A stretch of DNA of 64,000 nt from CAYSWS01 sp965603395 (lineage in GTDB: Bacteria; Patescibacteriota; WWE3; UBA101185; UBA10185): assembly GCA_965603395.1 (NCBI GenBank), contig CBFDCV010000001.1:14914-78913 (forward strand), written 5' to 3'. This document shows, in pieces, positions 1 to 7,334 of the stretch; the stretch's first letter is position 1; every line of letters begins with the position of its first letter. Below the pieces are notes generated by a model. It saw only the letters and a list, made by a program, of their open reading frames with translations. It had not been told where the DNA came from and ran no database searches. A program made the translations under genes and the position numbers.

Positions 1-1
1 T

Positions 2-229
2 ATCTGGCTCATCTATTTATACCTGATCAGCGCCGTGTCCATCATACTTGCGGTTTTTGACTACACCTACGGATGGATTCCCGTAGTGGCAGTTTTTCTG
101 TGCGGAATCTCCACCATAGTTTTGATCATTGATGTAGAAAAAGAGCTGGAAGGCTTAGAGTCCGACTACCACGAAGAAGAAACTCCCGTAGGCATTCAGT
201 TAGGAAAAAAGTATGGATTACGATCATAA
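2..229 (+). CDS. C-terminal part of a membrane protein cut by the window edge
   Basis: The frame is open to the left edge, so the start lies outside the window and the GTG at 35 is probably internal. The visible 75 residues hold two hydrophobic segments, one at the very edge and one around VAVFLCGISTIVLIIDV, followed by an acidic cytoplasmic-looking tail. The gene overlaps the next one by 17 bp, which suggests translational coupling. I do not recognise the family. Confidence 0.6.
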   Translation: MWLIYLYLISAVSIILAVFDYTYGWIPVVAVFLCGISTIVLIIDVEKELEGLESDYHEEETPVGIQLGKKYGLRS

Positions 230-500
230 AAAGGTGGACAAAGTAGGCAAAGTAATAGTTGATTCCTTATTGTTGGTGCTGTTATGGGCCATTTTAGCCC
301 TACCAGTAAGCACTTTTTCCTTGATAAAACTTGATACTTCCGGCAATGACGTGCTTTCCGGGCAGAATGCACGAGAAGTTCCTGTTGTAAACAAGGATGA
401 CCAAACTAAAACCGTCAGGGATTTAGAGAGCAATACAGGGGACTTGATCGAAAGAATTAACAGCTATTCAGAAGATAAGCGGGAAAACGTAGAGAACTAG
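213..500 (+). CDS. Small single-pass membrane protein
   Basis: A 95-residue protein with a charged N-terminus, one membrane segment at about residues 15-38 and a polar, acidic tail rich in D, E, N and K. It begins inside the preceding gene (17 bp overlap) and its 3' end overlaps the convergent UbiA gene by 33 bp. It has no recognisable domain. Its position suggests that it works with the membrane protein upstream. Confidence 0.55.
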   Translation: MDYDHKKVDKVGKVIVDSLLLVLLWAILALPVSTFSLIKLDTSGNDVLSGQNAREVPVVNKDDQTKTVRDLESNTGDLIERINSYSEDKRENVEN

Positions 501-1412
501 AAGGATAAAAGATACCCACAAAATTACCGAGAATAATAAAGGTGCGTCCGACAACAAAACTCTAGCGGGAGATTCGCCTTCCTTTTTTTCGTAAATGACA
601 TATAGGTATCTGCCCACACCGTAAATAACAATGGGAATAGACAACATCATCCATTTGGGACTACTAAGAATTGAGGGTAGAAACGGTACTAAAGTTCTGG
701 AAAAGATTTCCGGTGAAATATAAAATACAAATAAAGAATATGTAATTATCGAATAAGTAGCTGACATGGAAATCATGCTGTCCAGCAGGTTGTCCGGATA
801 ATGTTTTAAGGTTTCTCTTGTTTCTCCTGTTTCTTTGCCTAAGTATTTAGCCAGCAAAGTTTTTTCTGATCTTCTTTTTCCAAAAGCTAGTAGGAGTGAT
901 AACCCTATTACCGCCAGTGTCATCCAAGAAGAGACGGAGGTTTCAGAGGCAAATCCACCGGCAAAAACCCTTATCACAAAAAGGGTAGCGATGGTTAAAG
1001 AGTCTAATATAATGATGTTTTTTATGTACAACGTATATACAATTTGTATGAGAATATAAGTAATAATGGCAAAGGTAAAAAAGGTCCCGATAAAGCTAAC
1101 GGAATATATTATCGAACCAAAAACCAAACCAAACGCTATGATCCAAGCTATTTTTTCTGATAATTTCCCTGAGGCAATAGGCCTATTCTTTTTTATGGGG
1201 TGTAAACGGTCTTTTGGTGCATCTATGATGTCATTGATAAAATAGGCTGCTGAAGACATAGCGCTAAAGGCGATAAAAGCCTGTGTGGTGTTAATAATTA
1301 CAGATTGTTTGAAAAGTACCCCGGCAAATAAAGGCGCGGCAAATAGACTGAAGTTTTTCATCCACTGGCGCAGTCTGGCTGTTCTAACTATCTGATAAAT
1401 GGTTCCAATCAT
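468..1412 (-). CDS. UbiA-family prenyltransferase, decaprenyl-phosphate phosphoribosyltransferase-like
   Basis: A 314-residue polytopic membrane protein. The N-terminal RLRQWMKN and the first Asp-rich motif (NDIIDAPKDRLHP, then KNRPIASG) are typical of the UbiA superfamily and resemble the branch that joins phosphoribose to decaprenyl phosphate (DprE pathway, Rv3806c type). Substrate is inferred, not shown. The ORF can start at 1457, but a TATACT hexamer 7 nt upstream of the ATG at 1412 fits a leaderless start there and gives a normal family N-terminus. It may feed lipid-linked sugars to the envelope glycosyltransferases at 3.4-6.5 kb. Confidence 0.85.
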   Translation of the reverse strand: MIGTIYQIVRTARLRQWMKNFSLFAAPLFAGVLFKQSVIINTTQAFIAFSAMSSAAYFINDIIDAPKDRLHPIKKNRPIASGKLSEKIAWIIAFGLVFGSIIYSVSFIGTFFTFAIITYILIQIVYTLYIKNIIILDSLTIATLFVIRVFAGGFASETSVSSWMTLAVIGLSLLLAFGKRRSEKTLLAKYLGKETGETRETLKHYPDNLLDSMISMSATYSIITYSLFVFYISPEIFSRTLVPFLPSILSSPKWMMLSIPIVIYGVGRYLYVIYEKKEGESPARVLLSDAPLLFSVILWVSFILLVLYVFPLIF

Positions 1413-1419
1413 TGGTTTA

Positions 1420-1425
1420 AGTATA
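1420..1425 (-). promoter_or_regulatory. -10 hexamer of the UbiA gene
   Basis: TATACT on the reverse strand, 7 nt before the ATG at 1412. The spacing implies transcription starting at or next to the start codon. No convincing -35 was assigned. Confidence 0.5.
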
Positions 1426-1522
1426 AGCTTGGGTTGAAAAGTAAGCAAACAAAACAACGTTGTAACGGATGTTATATTAATGTATATTGTGACTTAATCT
1501 AAAAGCAAAGGGAGGGAATACC

Positions 1523-1741
1523 ATGACCGAGCTAGTAAAGGTTGTTATTTCGTATGGTTGCGGAAGCGATGTAAAGACCAAGGAAGATGATAGTTATGTT
1601 TTCCACGAACCGCCGGTTGAGGGCACAACGTTTGAGTATGACACCCATTCGTGCAGAATTGTTAAAGTGGTAGAACCCAAGAACGGTGGCAAGAAAACAG
1701 TTTTTGCTGTTCTAGATACAAAACCGGCGGGATCACAATAG
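1523..1741 (+). CDS. Small unknown protein, single copy of a beta-rich unit
   Basis: A 72-residue soluble protein preceded by a strong ribosome binding site (GGGAGGG). Alternating hydrophobic residues suggest a small beta domain: KVVISYG, then P-x2-G-x2-FEYD, then RIVKVVEP and TVFAVL. The same order of elements appears in the C-terminal half of the next gene, so the two are probably related. The family is unknown to me. It is the first gene of a three-gene cassette whose strong Shine-Dalgarno sites differ from the core genes around it. Confidence 0.6.
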   Translation: MTELVKVVISYGCGSDVKTKEDDSYVFHEPPVEGTTFEYDTHSCRIVKVVEPKNGGKKTVFAVLDTKPAGSQ

Positions 1742-1751
1742 GAGGGAAGAA

Positions 1752-2270
1752 ATGAAAGCCAAAGTCTTTATCAAAGGTCTGGATTCAGATAGAGAAATAC
1801 CGGATAAGTATTATTTTCCTATCGTAAACTGCCCGGGGGATGTTTCTGTTGGCGATATAGTCAGGTTTGATGGAAAAGCTTTTTACTATTATCCCCACAA
1901 CTTTGTAGTTACCCAAGTCTGGAGAAGTCTTAGGAGCTCTCTGATCGGGCAGTGGTGGTACTATTTAACAAAAGGTGGTCCGCCGCCCTGGGGGAAAAAA
2001 ATTCAACTGGAAGTAAGTAGTGATCTAGACATACTCAAGAAAACCCAGGTCAAGATTGTAGTAAACACCTATGACTTAAAGGGTAACCTTGTTGAAAAGA
2101 ACACTGACTTTTTTGAAAGCTCGGTCTACGTAATACCAAGAATAGGTGAGCTCTTTGAGTACAAGAACAGCTTTCTTGAAGTTGTCGAAGTTAAACATCG
2201 TCCCGATTGGAAATACTCAATCATCATAACTCTTCGGCTGCTCGGCTTGTCGCCTGGTGACCTTAGCTAA
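1752..2270 (+). CDS. Unknown protein with two copies of a small beta-rich unit
   Basis: A 172-residue soluble protein, 10 bp after the preceding gene and led by GGAGGG. The C-terminal half (about residues 95-168) runs QVKIVVNTYD, then IPRIGELFEYKNSFLEVVEV, then IIITLRLL, matching the layout of the 72-residue upstream protein (P-x2-G-x2-FEY, then V-x-V). The N-terminal half has a looser copy: KAKVFIKG, then VGDIVRFDGKAF, then FVVTQVW. No enzyme motif is visible. A binding or structural role is possible but unproven. Confidence 0.6.
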   Translation: MKAKVFIKGLDSDREIPDKYYFPIVNCPGDVSVGDIVRFDGKAFYYYPHNFVVTQVWRSLRSSLIGQWWYYLTKGGPPPWGKKIQLEVSSDLDILKKTQVKIVVNTYDLKGNLVEKNTDFFESSVYVIPRIGELFEYKNSFLEVVEVKHRPDWKYSIIITLRLLGLSPGDLS

Positions 2271-2274
2271 GTTT

Positions 2275-2321
2275 AGCCTTCTGAGATCATACAAATTGAA
2301 ACAATTTGACCTCAGAAGGCT
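2275..2321 (+). terminator. Long two-part hairpin after the 172-residue gene
   Basis: A perfect 11-bp stem (AGCCTTCTGAG at 2275-2285 with its complement at 2311-2321) encloses a second perfect 7-bp stem (CAAATTG at 2292-2298 and CAATTTG at 2302-2308, loop AAA). Only a weak T-run follows, so it may be a terminator or an mRNA-stabilising or processing structure between the cassette genes. Confidence 0.6.
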
Positions 2322-2403
2322 TAGATCTTTCTTGACTGCAGCATGTGCTAAAAACCCCCGCCAAACGATTAATAAGCACACCAATTAAAAGGAGGTGGAC
2401 AAC

Positions 2404-2658
2404 GTGAGGCCGGTAAAAACAGGTGACAAAATCTCCATTGGCAATAAGACTTATGTCTTTACCAAGAACTCAGCAAATATATTCAACATCGCACTTAAAA
2501 TCAAAAATAGAGAGGGGAGATGGCCTACGGGAACTCTATCTATTAGAAATTTCACGGAAGCTGGGATTAAGCACTATAAACCAGGTTTTTTTGAAATAGC
2601 TACTGTAGCTGATGCCGTAGAGAAAACACAAAAAGGAGAATCCGGCTCACTCCCATAG
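2404..2658 (+). CDS. Small unknown protein, third cassette gene
   Basis: An 84-residue protein. The start is taken as GTG 2404 rather than the in-frame GTG 2395 because AAGGAGGTG at 2389-2397 sits 6 nt before 2404 and would overlap the earlier codon. It contains short beta-like stretches (GDKISIGNKTYVF, GFFEIATV) and no known domain. It is separated from the first two cassette genes by the long hairpin and followed by a terminator. Distant relation to its neighbours is possible (VKTGDKISIGNKTYVF resembles VGDIVRFDGKAF) but weak. Confidence 0.55.
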   Translation: MRPVKTGDKISIGNKTYVFTKNSANIFNIALKIKNREGRWPTGTLSIRNFTEAGIKHYKPGFFEIATVADAVEKTQKGESGSLP

Positions 2659-2693
2659 GGGCACTTTTGCTAGAAAGTAAAGGTGTCCTTTTT
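2659..2693 (+). terminator. Intrinsic terminator of the small-gene cassette
   Basis: A ten-base-pair stem with two G-U pairs (GGGCACTTTT at 2659-2668 and AAAGGTGTCC at 2679-2688) is followed by five Ts. It ends the forward cassette just before the convergent response regulator gene. Confidence 0.7.
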
Positions 2694-2701
2694 ACTCTTC
2701 A

Positions 2702-3370
2702 TTATTCACACAACTTATAACCAAAACCATAAACAGTCTTGATTAGCTTTTTTTCATAGGGACGGTCTACTTTGTCACGAAGGCTTTTTATATGCACCTC
2801 CAACGTGTTGGATACCGTTTCAAAGCCCATTTCCCACACCTGCTCCAATAACCTCTCTTTAGAGACAATTCTCCCCTTGCTTAGCATTAAACATTCTAAT
2901 AGTTCAAACTCTTTTCTAGAAAGTACAATGCGCTGACCGCCTCTGACTACTTCTTTTGCATGTAAATCCATTTTCAGCTCCCCTACGCTAAGCACATTCG
3001 AGCCCTTTACACCGTTAGCTTTTTTTATCAAACTTCTCAAATAGGCCACAAGCTCTCTAACCTGAACCGGCTTTGTTAAAACTGCGTCGGCTCCGCAGTC
3101 TAAAGAATCCAGCTTTCTTTCCAGATCATCCTCTTCAAGCAGCACTATGATGGGAATTTCTTGATCATCTTCTCTGGTAACCTTACACAAATCAGTATTT
3201 TCCATATCTCCAAGATCAGCTTCTACTACAATGGCGGCGTAGTCATTAACTTGGGAAAGATAAACACCTTCTTCTTGGTTATGAGCCACATCTAATAGAT
3301 AGTGCTTGTTTACTTCTGAGCACATATCGACGGCAGATTCGGCATCATTGTTTACGAACAATACCCTCAT
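2702..3370 (-). CDS. OmpR/PhoB-type response regulator with an atypical receiver
   Basis: 222 residues: a receiver domain (1-118) and an intact winged-helix DNA-binding domain (about 125-221, ending VYGFGYKL). The receiver keeps an acidic residue at D9 and the conserved K100 (TKP). However, the alignment IVVEADLGDM against the usual VLLDxxLPxM puts Glu50 where the phosphorylated Asp should be, and the switch Thr is Leu78. D52 could be an alternative acceptor. No histidine kinase gene is nearby. It may act without phosphorylation, but this is inferred from a hand alignment. Confidence 0.85.
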   Translation of the reverse strand: MRVLFVNNDAESAVDMCSEVNKHYLLDVAHNQEEGVYLSQVNDYAAIVVEADLGDMENTDLCKVTREDDQEIPIIVLLEEDDLERKLDSLDCGADAVLTKPVQVRELVAYLRSLIKKANGVKGSNVLSVGELKMDLHAKEVVRGGQRIVLSRKEFELLECLMLSKGRIVSKERLLEQVWEMGFETVSNTLEVHIKSLRDKVDRPYEKKLIKTVYGFGYKLCE

Positions 3371-3423
3371 ACCATTGCTTATAACTATAAGTATTCAGAT
3401 TAATATTAAAAGAATATTAACTT

Positions 3424-4956
3424 TTACTTTTCTGGCAGGGAATCTTCTGGTGCTATTATATCTTTTTTAAATCTCAGGTTCAGCATGACAATGACAAAAG
3501 CCACCAGACCAACCATAGTAAGACCCATTTGAATAGTAAGTTTTTCCGCTGTTAAATAACCGATGCCTCCAAAAATTATTGTGGTTATCCAATAAAATAA
3601 CGCAATTCTTCTGATACTCCAACCTCTGTTGAGAAGTATGTGGTGTAAATGGCCCCTATCTCCTCTTAGCGGATTTTTCCTTTGTATCAGTCTTCTTACT
3701 ACCGTTACAAAAGCGTCCAAAAAAGGTATCAGTATGATGATTATCGAAGTTAGCACCTTGCTATTAATTAAAATGGACAAAACTGCTAACACTAGCCCGG
3801 CTGACATGGCTCCAAATCCCCATAAAATTTTGGATGGTTGCCAAGTAAATTTCACAAATCCCAAAGCCAATCCCGCAGATATGGCTGCCAAAACTGCTAC
3901 TCTCATATCTTCAACTTTCAAAGGCACGAACCTTAGAGCCAGCAACACAATTAAAATGCTAGCAATACCAACTATGCCCGCGTATTGACCATCAATACCA
4001 TTGGACCAAGACAAAACATTAAGCACCCATACGATCCAAAACGTAGTAATAATACCCGATATGATTTGCGAATTGAAAAGTAGAACGCCGCCGCCAAATG
4101 GGCTCGAAATGGAAAATATCTTAGTGCCTAAAACAGAAATCATAGACACTACTAGAAATAACAAGCCCAATCTTACATAAGGGTTTTCCAAAAATCTAAA
4201 CTGAGTTTCAGGATGTGTGTTTTGATAATCATCGAGAATCCCTAACAAAGATATTAATAACAGAGCAATGTAAAATACGATCAATTTGGGAGGAAATCCC
4301 ACAAAAACAATAGCCAAAACCAAGAAGGCAATGCCGTATACAAAACCTCCCCCACGCGCTGACGGCTCTGATAAGAGCATGCCCGGATGGGAATGTATTT
4401 GGGGACTTGTTACTATATCCCTTTCTTGCGCATACTTGATAAATCTGGGAAGTACAAAATGCATAGACATAAAAGCTACAAAGGCCGGAATCAAAAGATC
4501 CAGATAAGTGGGATTTATTACCGGTTCGAAAGGGGCGGAGGCTTTAAAAATTATTCTCAACAAAGAGAAGGTAAGTAAAATATTTGAGCTAATGGTAAAG
4601 ATGCCCACTAAAGTTACCCCATACCTAACGTAGTATCTCCTAATGGGAATTGTGAAGATCAAACCGACTGCCATAATAAGAAAAGCTGCTATGGGAAAAA
4701 GATATAACCATGACTTTTCCACTAGTTGATAATCGCCCCACATTCTTGTATACCAAAATGGTACCTGGGAGTTAACAAAGATAAATCTCAGTTTTAAATA
4801 AATTAGCTGAAATATAATTATGGCGGAGTTTGCTACCAAAATTCCTATAATCTTATCGGAAAATCTTTTTTTCAAATCTCCTATTGTTTTTTTGAATTTT
4901 ATATAATTTTTGCTGTAAATAACCTTGTTGATCAAAGGTTTTAAAAACTCGTTCAT
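3424..4956 (-). CDS. WecA/MraY/TagO-like membrane phosphoglycosyltransferase homologue, divergent
   Basis: 510 residues with many membrane segments. The GT4 (PNPT) family is shown by LDDYQN (241-246), NGIDG (319-323) and the cytoplasmic HLHH (436-439) in RGDRGHLHHILL. Members normally join a sugar phosphate to undecaprenyl phosphate. About 170 N-terminal residues with extra membrane helices precede the conserved part. The usual NxxNxxDG is NVLSWSNG here, and the usual MGDxGS is WGFGAMS, so catalytic-site residues are changed. It lies 15 bp after a GT2 glycosyltransferase, probably in one operon. It could be inactive or have altered specificity. Confidence 0.8.
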   Translation of the reverse strand: MNEFLKPLINKVIYSKNYIKFKKTIGDLKKRFSDKIIGILVANSAIIIFQLIYLKLRFIFVNSQVPFWYTRMWGDYQLVEKSWLYLFPIAAFLIMAVGLIFTIPIRRYYVRYGVTLVGIFTISSNILLTFSLLRIIFKASAPFEPVINPTYLDLLIPAFVAFMSMHFVLPRFIKYAQERDIVTSPQIHSHPGMLLSEPSARGGGFVYGIAFLVLAIVFVGFPPKLIVFYIALLLISLLGILDDYQNTHPETQFRFLENPYVRLGLLFLVVSMISVLGTKIFSISSPFGGGVLLFNSQIISGIITTFWIVWVLNVLSWSNGIDGQYAGIVGIASILIVLLALRFVPLKVEDMRVAVLAAISAGLALGFVKFTWQPSKILWGFGAMSAGLVLAVLSILINSKVLTSIIIILIPFLDAFVTVVRRLIQRKNPLRGDRGHLHHILLNRGWSIRRIALFYWITTIIFGGIGYLTAEKLTIQMGLTMVGLVAFVIVMLNLRFKKDIIAPEDSLPEK

Positions 4957-4971
4957 ATTTATAAGGATATC

Positions 4972-6525
4972 TTAGCGAACTTTAGGAGTGTGGTACAAAT
5001 CCTTCATCCTCTTTCCAAACATCATTCTTGTTTGGGCATCTATAAATGGGAAGAAAGAAAAGGTGAGCAAGTTGATCACTACTATCATGCCTTCCAAATT
5101 AGTAAATATCTTTCTCCAGAGTGACCACTCTTTTGGCATAGGCGGCGTAAGCTTAGCTCGGTAGTATGTAGGCGGTATTAGAAATACTAGAGTAAATGTT
5201 AGCACCCAACTTATGGCATCAGGAAGGCTATAGGCAAAACTGCTTTGTTTAATGGCAGGGTTTACCAAGGTTAAAATTGTGAATCCAAAAGTTAGTAAAT
5301 AAACCATATTTACCATAATTATCCTAGTCTTGAAATGATCATATGTCCACAAAACTTTCTTAAAGAATGGTATTTTTTTATTTTTTACAAATACCTTCAA
5401 GGATAATGGAACTTCTAAAGCTCCCCAGCCCCATCTAAGTAGCTGTTTATACAAACTCTTATGAGCGTCCCAATAGTTTTTACCCTCCACTGCATCTGCT
5501 GAATATGGAATAAAGTGCTGTGCTAGTTTAAAATCTCCATCCCTTACATAAAAAGCCCGCCAAAAAAATATAGTGTCGTCCACACCTATCTGCACATCCC
5601 AATAATTACAGTCGATCAAAGTCTGCAGAGAGCATGAATAGGCTGCAAAAGTCTCCTTTGTAAGGGTGCTAAGCCCCCACGGCACACTTCTGTGGGATAA
5701 GGTTCCCAGGGTTACAAAGTTGGCTTCTATCCTTGGCATTGAGGGCACTCTCCAATGGTTATTATTAAAAAGATGTACAGCAGTTGAGTAAAAGTGGTTA
5801 TCCCGTTTGTCAGTTGTTAAATAAAGATATGTTAGCCTAGCCATATATTGTCTATCAGCAATGTGATCAGCATCAAAAGATGAAAAAATATAGTTTCTTG
5901 GATTTTCTTCTATGCTTTCTAAATGTCTGACAGCATGACCAGATCCCCATGTCCTGTTTGCTCCTCCCACGCCCTTAGCTTCTCCGGGCATACCAGCCGG
6001 GTGGACATAAATCAACACATTGTCAAATTTATCTTTATGAGGCATTACAACTTTTTTAATTGTCTCTTTGGTTTCTTTTGAAGGTTTTTCTTCGATTGTA
6101 TACACTAGTGTAAAACTTTTTGTATTGTAAGTTTGATTTAATAAAGCATCAAAAGACTCTTTTATAACCTCGTAAGGTTCGTTTACACAGGGTATGAGAA
6201 TGAAGTGCTTTGTTTTCTCTAGTGAGGGGGGTAGGGTTTTCTTATCGGGAAGATCATTAAAATCCAGTTCCAAACATCTATTATTCCAATCCTCTGCCAT
6301 TTCTCTTTTATGTCTTGGATAGCCAATTACCAATCCCACAGTATTCATAACCGCTAAGTATGACCAATATAAGGTTATGAATGTTAGTATATAAACCATG
6401 GCTTGGGGATAGATTATCCCCAACCACACCGGACTTAAAATAACAGTCCATGTAAGCAAACCGGGAATTATTTCACCCAAACGCTGAATTAATCTGTCAT
6501 GTTTTTCTAACTCTACTAAGCTCAT
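4972..6525 (-). CDS. GT2 family processive-type glycosyltransferase, cellulose-synthase-like
   Basis: 517 residues. Two N-terminal membrane helices (about 20-66) precede a GT-A domain with IPCVNEPYE (111-119), the DAD metal motif (218-220), VDD (315-317) as probable catalytic acid region and QLLRW (361-365), the QxxRW acceptor motif. Further membrane helices follow. It should polymerise or transfer a sugar from a nucleotide donor at the membrane; the sugar is unknown. Its start overlaps tatD by 4 bp, and the WecA-like gene follows closely, suggesting an envelope polysaccharide operon. Confidence 0.85.
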   Translation of the reverse strand: MSLVELEKHDRLIQRLGEIIPGLLTWTVILSPVWLGIIYPQAMVYILTFITLYWSYLAVMNTVGLVIGYPRHKREMAEDWNNRCLELDFNDLPDKKTLPPSLEKTKHFILIPCVNEPYEVIKESFDALLNQTYNTKSFTLVYTIEEKPSKETKETIKKVVMPHKDKFDNVLIYVHPAGMPGEAKGVGGANRTWGSGHAVRHLESIEENPRNYIFSSFDADHIADRQYMARLTYLYLTTDKRDNHFYSTAVHLFNNNHWRVPSMPRIEANFVTLGTLSHRSVPWGLSTLTKETFAAYSCSLQTLIDCNYWDVQIGVDDTIFFWRAFYVRDGDFKLAQHFIPYSADAVEGKNYWDAHKSLYKQLLRWGWGALEVPLSLKVFVKNKKIPFFKKVLWTYDHFKTRIIMVNMVYLLTFGFTILTLVNPAIKQSSFAYSLPDAISWVLTFTLVFLIPPTYYRAKLTPPMPKEWSLWRKIFTNLEGMIVVINLLTFSFFPFIDAQTRMMFGKRMKDLYHTPKVR

Positions 6526-7313
6526 ATTTTAAATAGACGGCAGGTGTTTTGATAAGTATATTTTTCTATCTCTTCTTGTGGGGTATTCCTTATCCGGGCA
6601 ACTTTAGCGGCCGTTATTGTAACATATTTGGGATAATTTATTTCTCCCCTATGACCTTGTGGGGGTAAAAAAGGAGCATCTGTTTCCAAAAGGAGCCGGT
6701 CTCTGGGAATATTTTTCACAGCTTCCAGTAGTTTTTTGCTCGCTGAAGGATAGGTTACTATACCCGAAAATGAAACGTAAAAGTCTCTGTGTAACAAATC
6801 TTTAGCAAAATCCCAATCGGAAGTATAGCAATGAGCTACACCGGTAAGCTTAGTATCCTTATATAGTTGTAAAACGTCCAGTAACTCAGGGTCGGAGTTC
6901 CTGTTGTGCAAAACCGCCGGCAGTTCCCTTTGCACGGCAAGTCCCAGCTGCATTTTAAACAATTCACGCTGTTCCTCAATATCCCTGGTTTCATAATCAA
7001 CCTCACCTTGAGGAACGTCCAAACCGCACTCACCTATTCCTACAATGCTGCTTGGGTAAGAACTTAGAATTTCCTTAATACCCTCTTCCATATCATACAA
7101 ACTCTTATCTAAATCCTCATGGGGGTGCACACCCACAACAGCGAAAACGTTATCGTGCGCTCTAGCCAACTCAACTGCCTTTTTGCTATCTTCCAAAGAT
7201 GTACCAATAGTAACAATCTTTTCTACTCCTGATTTTGTTGATTCTTCCACGACCTTGGCTATTTCCTGCTCATATTTTTTGTCATGAAGATGACAATGTG
7301 AATCAATCAGCAT
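6522..7313 (-). CDS. tatD: TatD-family metal-dependent hydrolase
   Basis: 263 residues from the ATG at 7313, giving the standard MLIDSHCHLHD N-terminus; the ORF could extend 7 codons upstream. Metal-site motifs are present: HCHLH (7-11), GECGLD, VLHNR, AHCYTS and LLETDAPFL. TatD/YcfH enzymes are 3'-5' exonucleases or deoxyribonucleases linked to DNA repair. It follows metG, a common bacterial arrangement, and overlaps the glycosyltransferase gene by 4 bp. Confidence 0.92.
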   Translation of the reverse strand: MLIDSHCHLHDKKYEQEIAKVVEESTKSGVEKIVTIGTSLEDSKKAVELARAHDNVFAVVGVHPHEDLDKSLYDMEEGIKEILSSYPSSIVGIGECGLDVPQGEVDYETRDIEEQRELFKMQLGLAVQRELPAVLHNRNSDPELLDVLQLYKDTKLTGVAHCYTSDWDFAKDLLHRDFYVSFSGIVTYPSASKKLLEAVKNIPRDRLLLETDAPFLPPQGHRGEINYPKYVTITAAKVARIRNTPQEEIEKYTYQNTCRLFKI

Positions 7314-7334
7314 ACGGTTAATCAATTCTAACAA

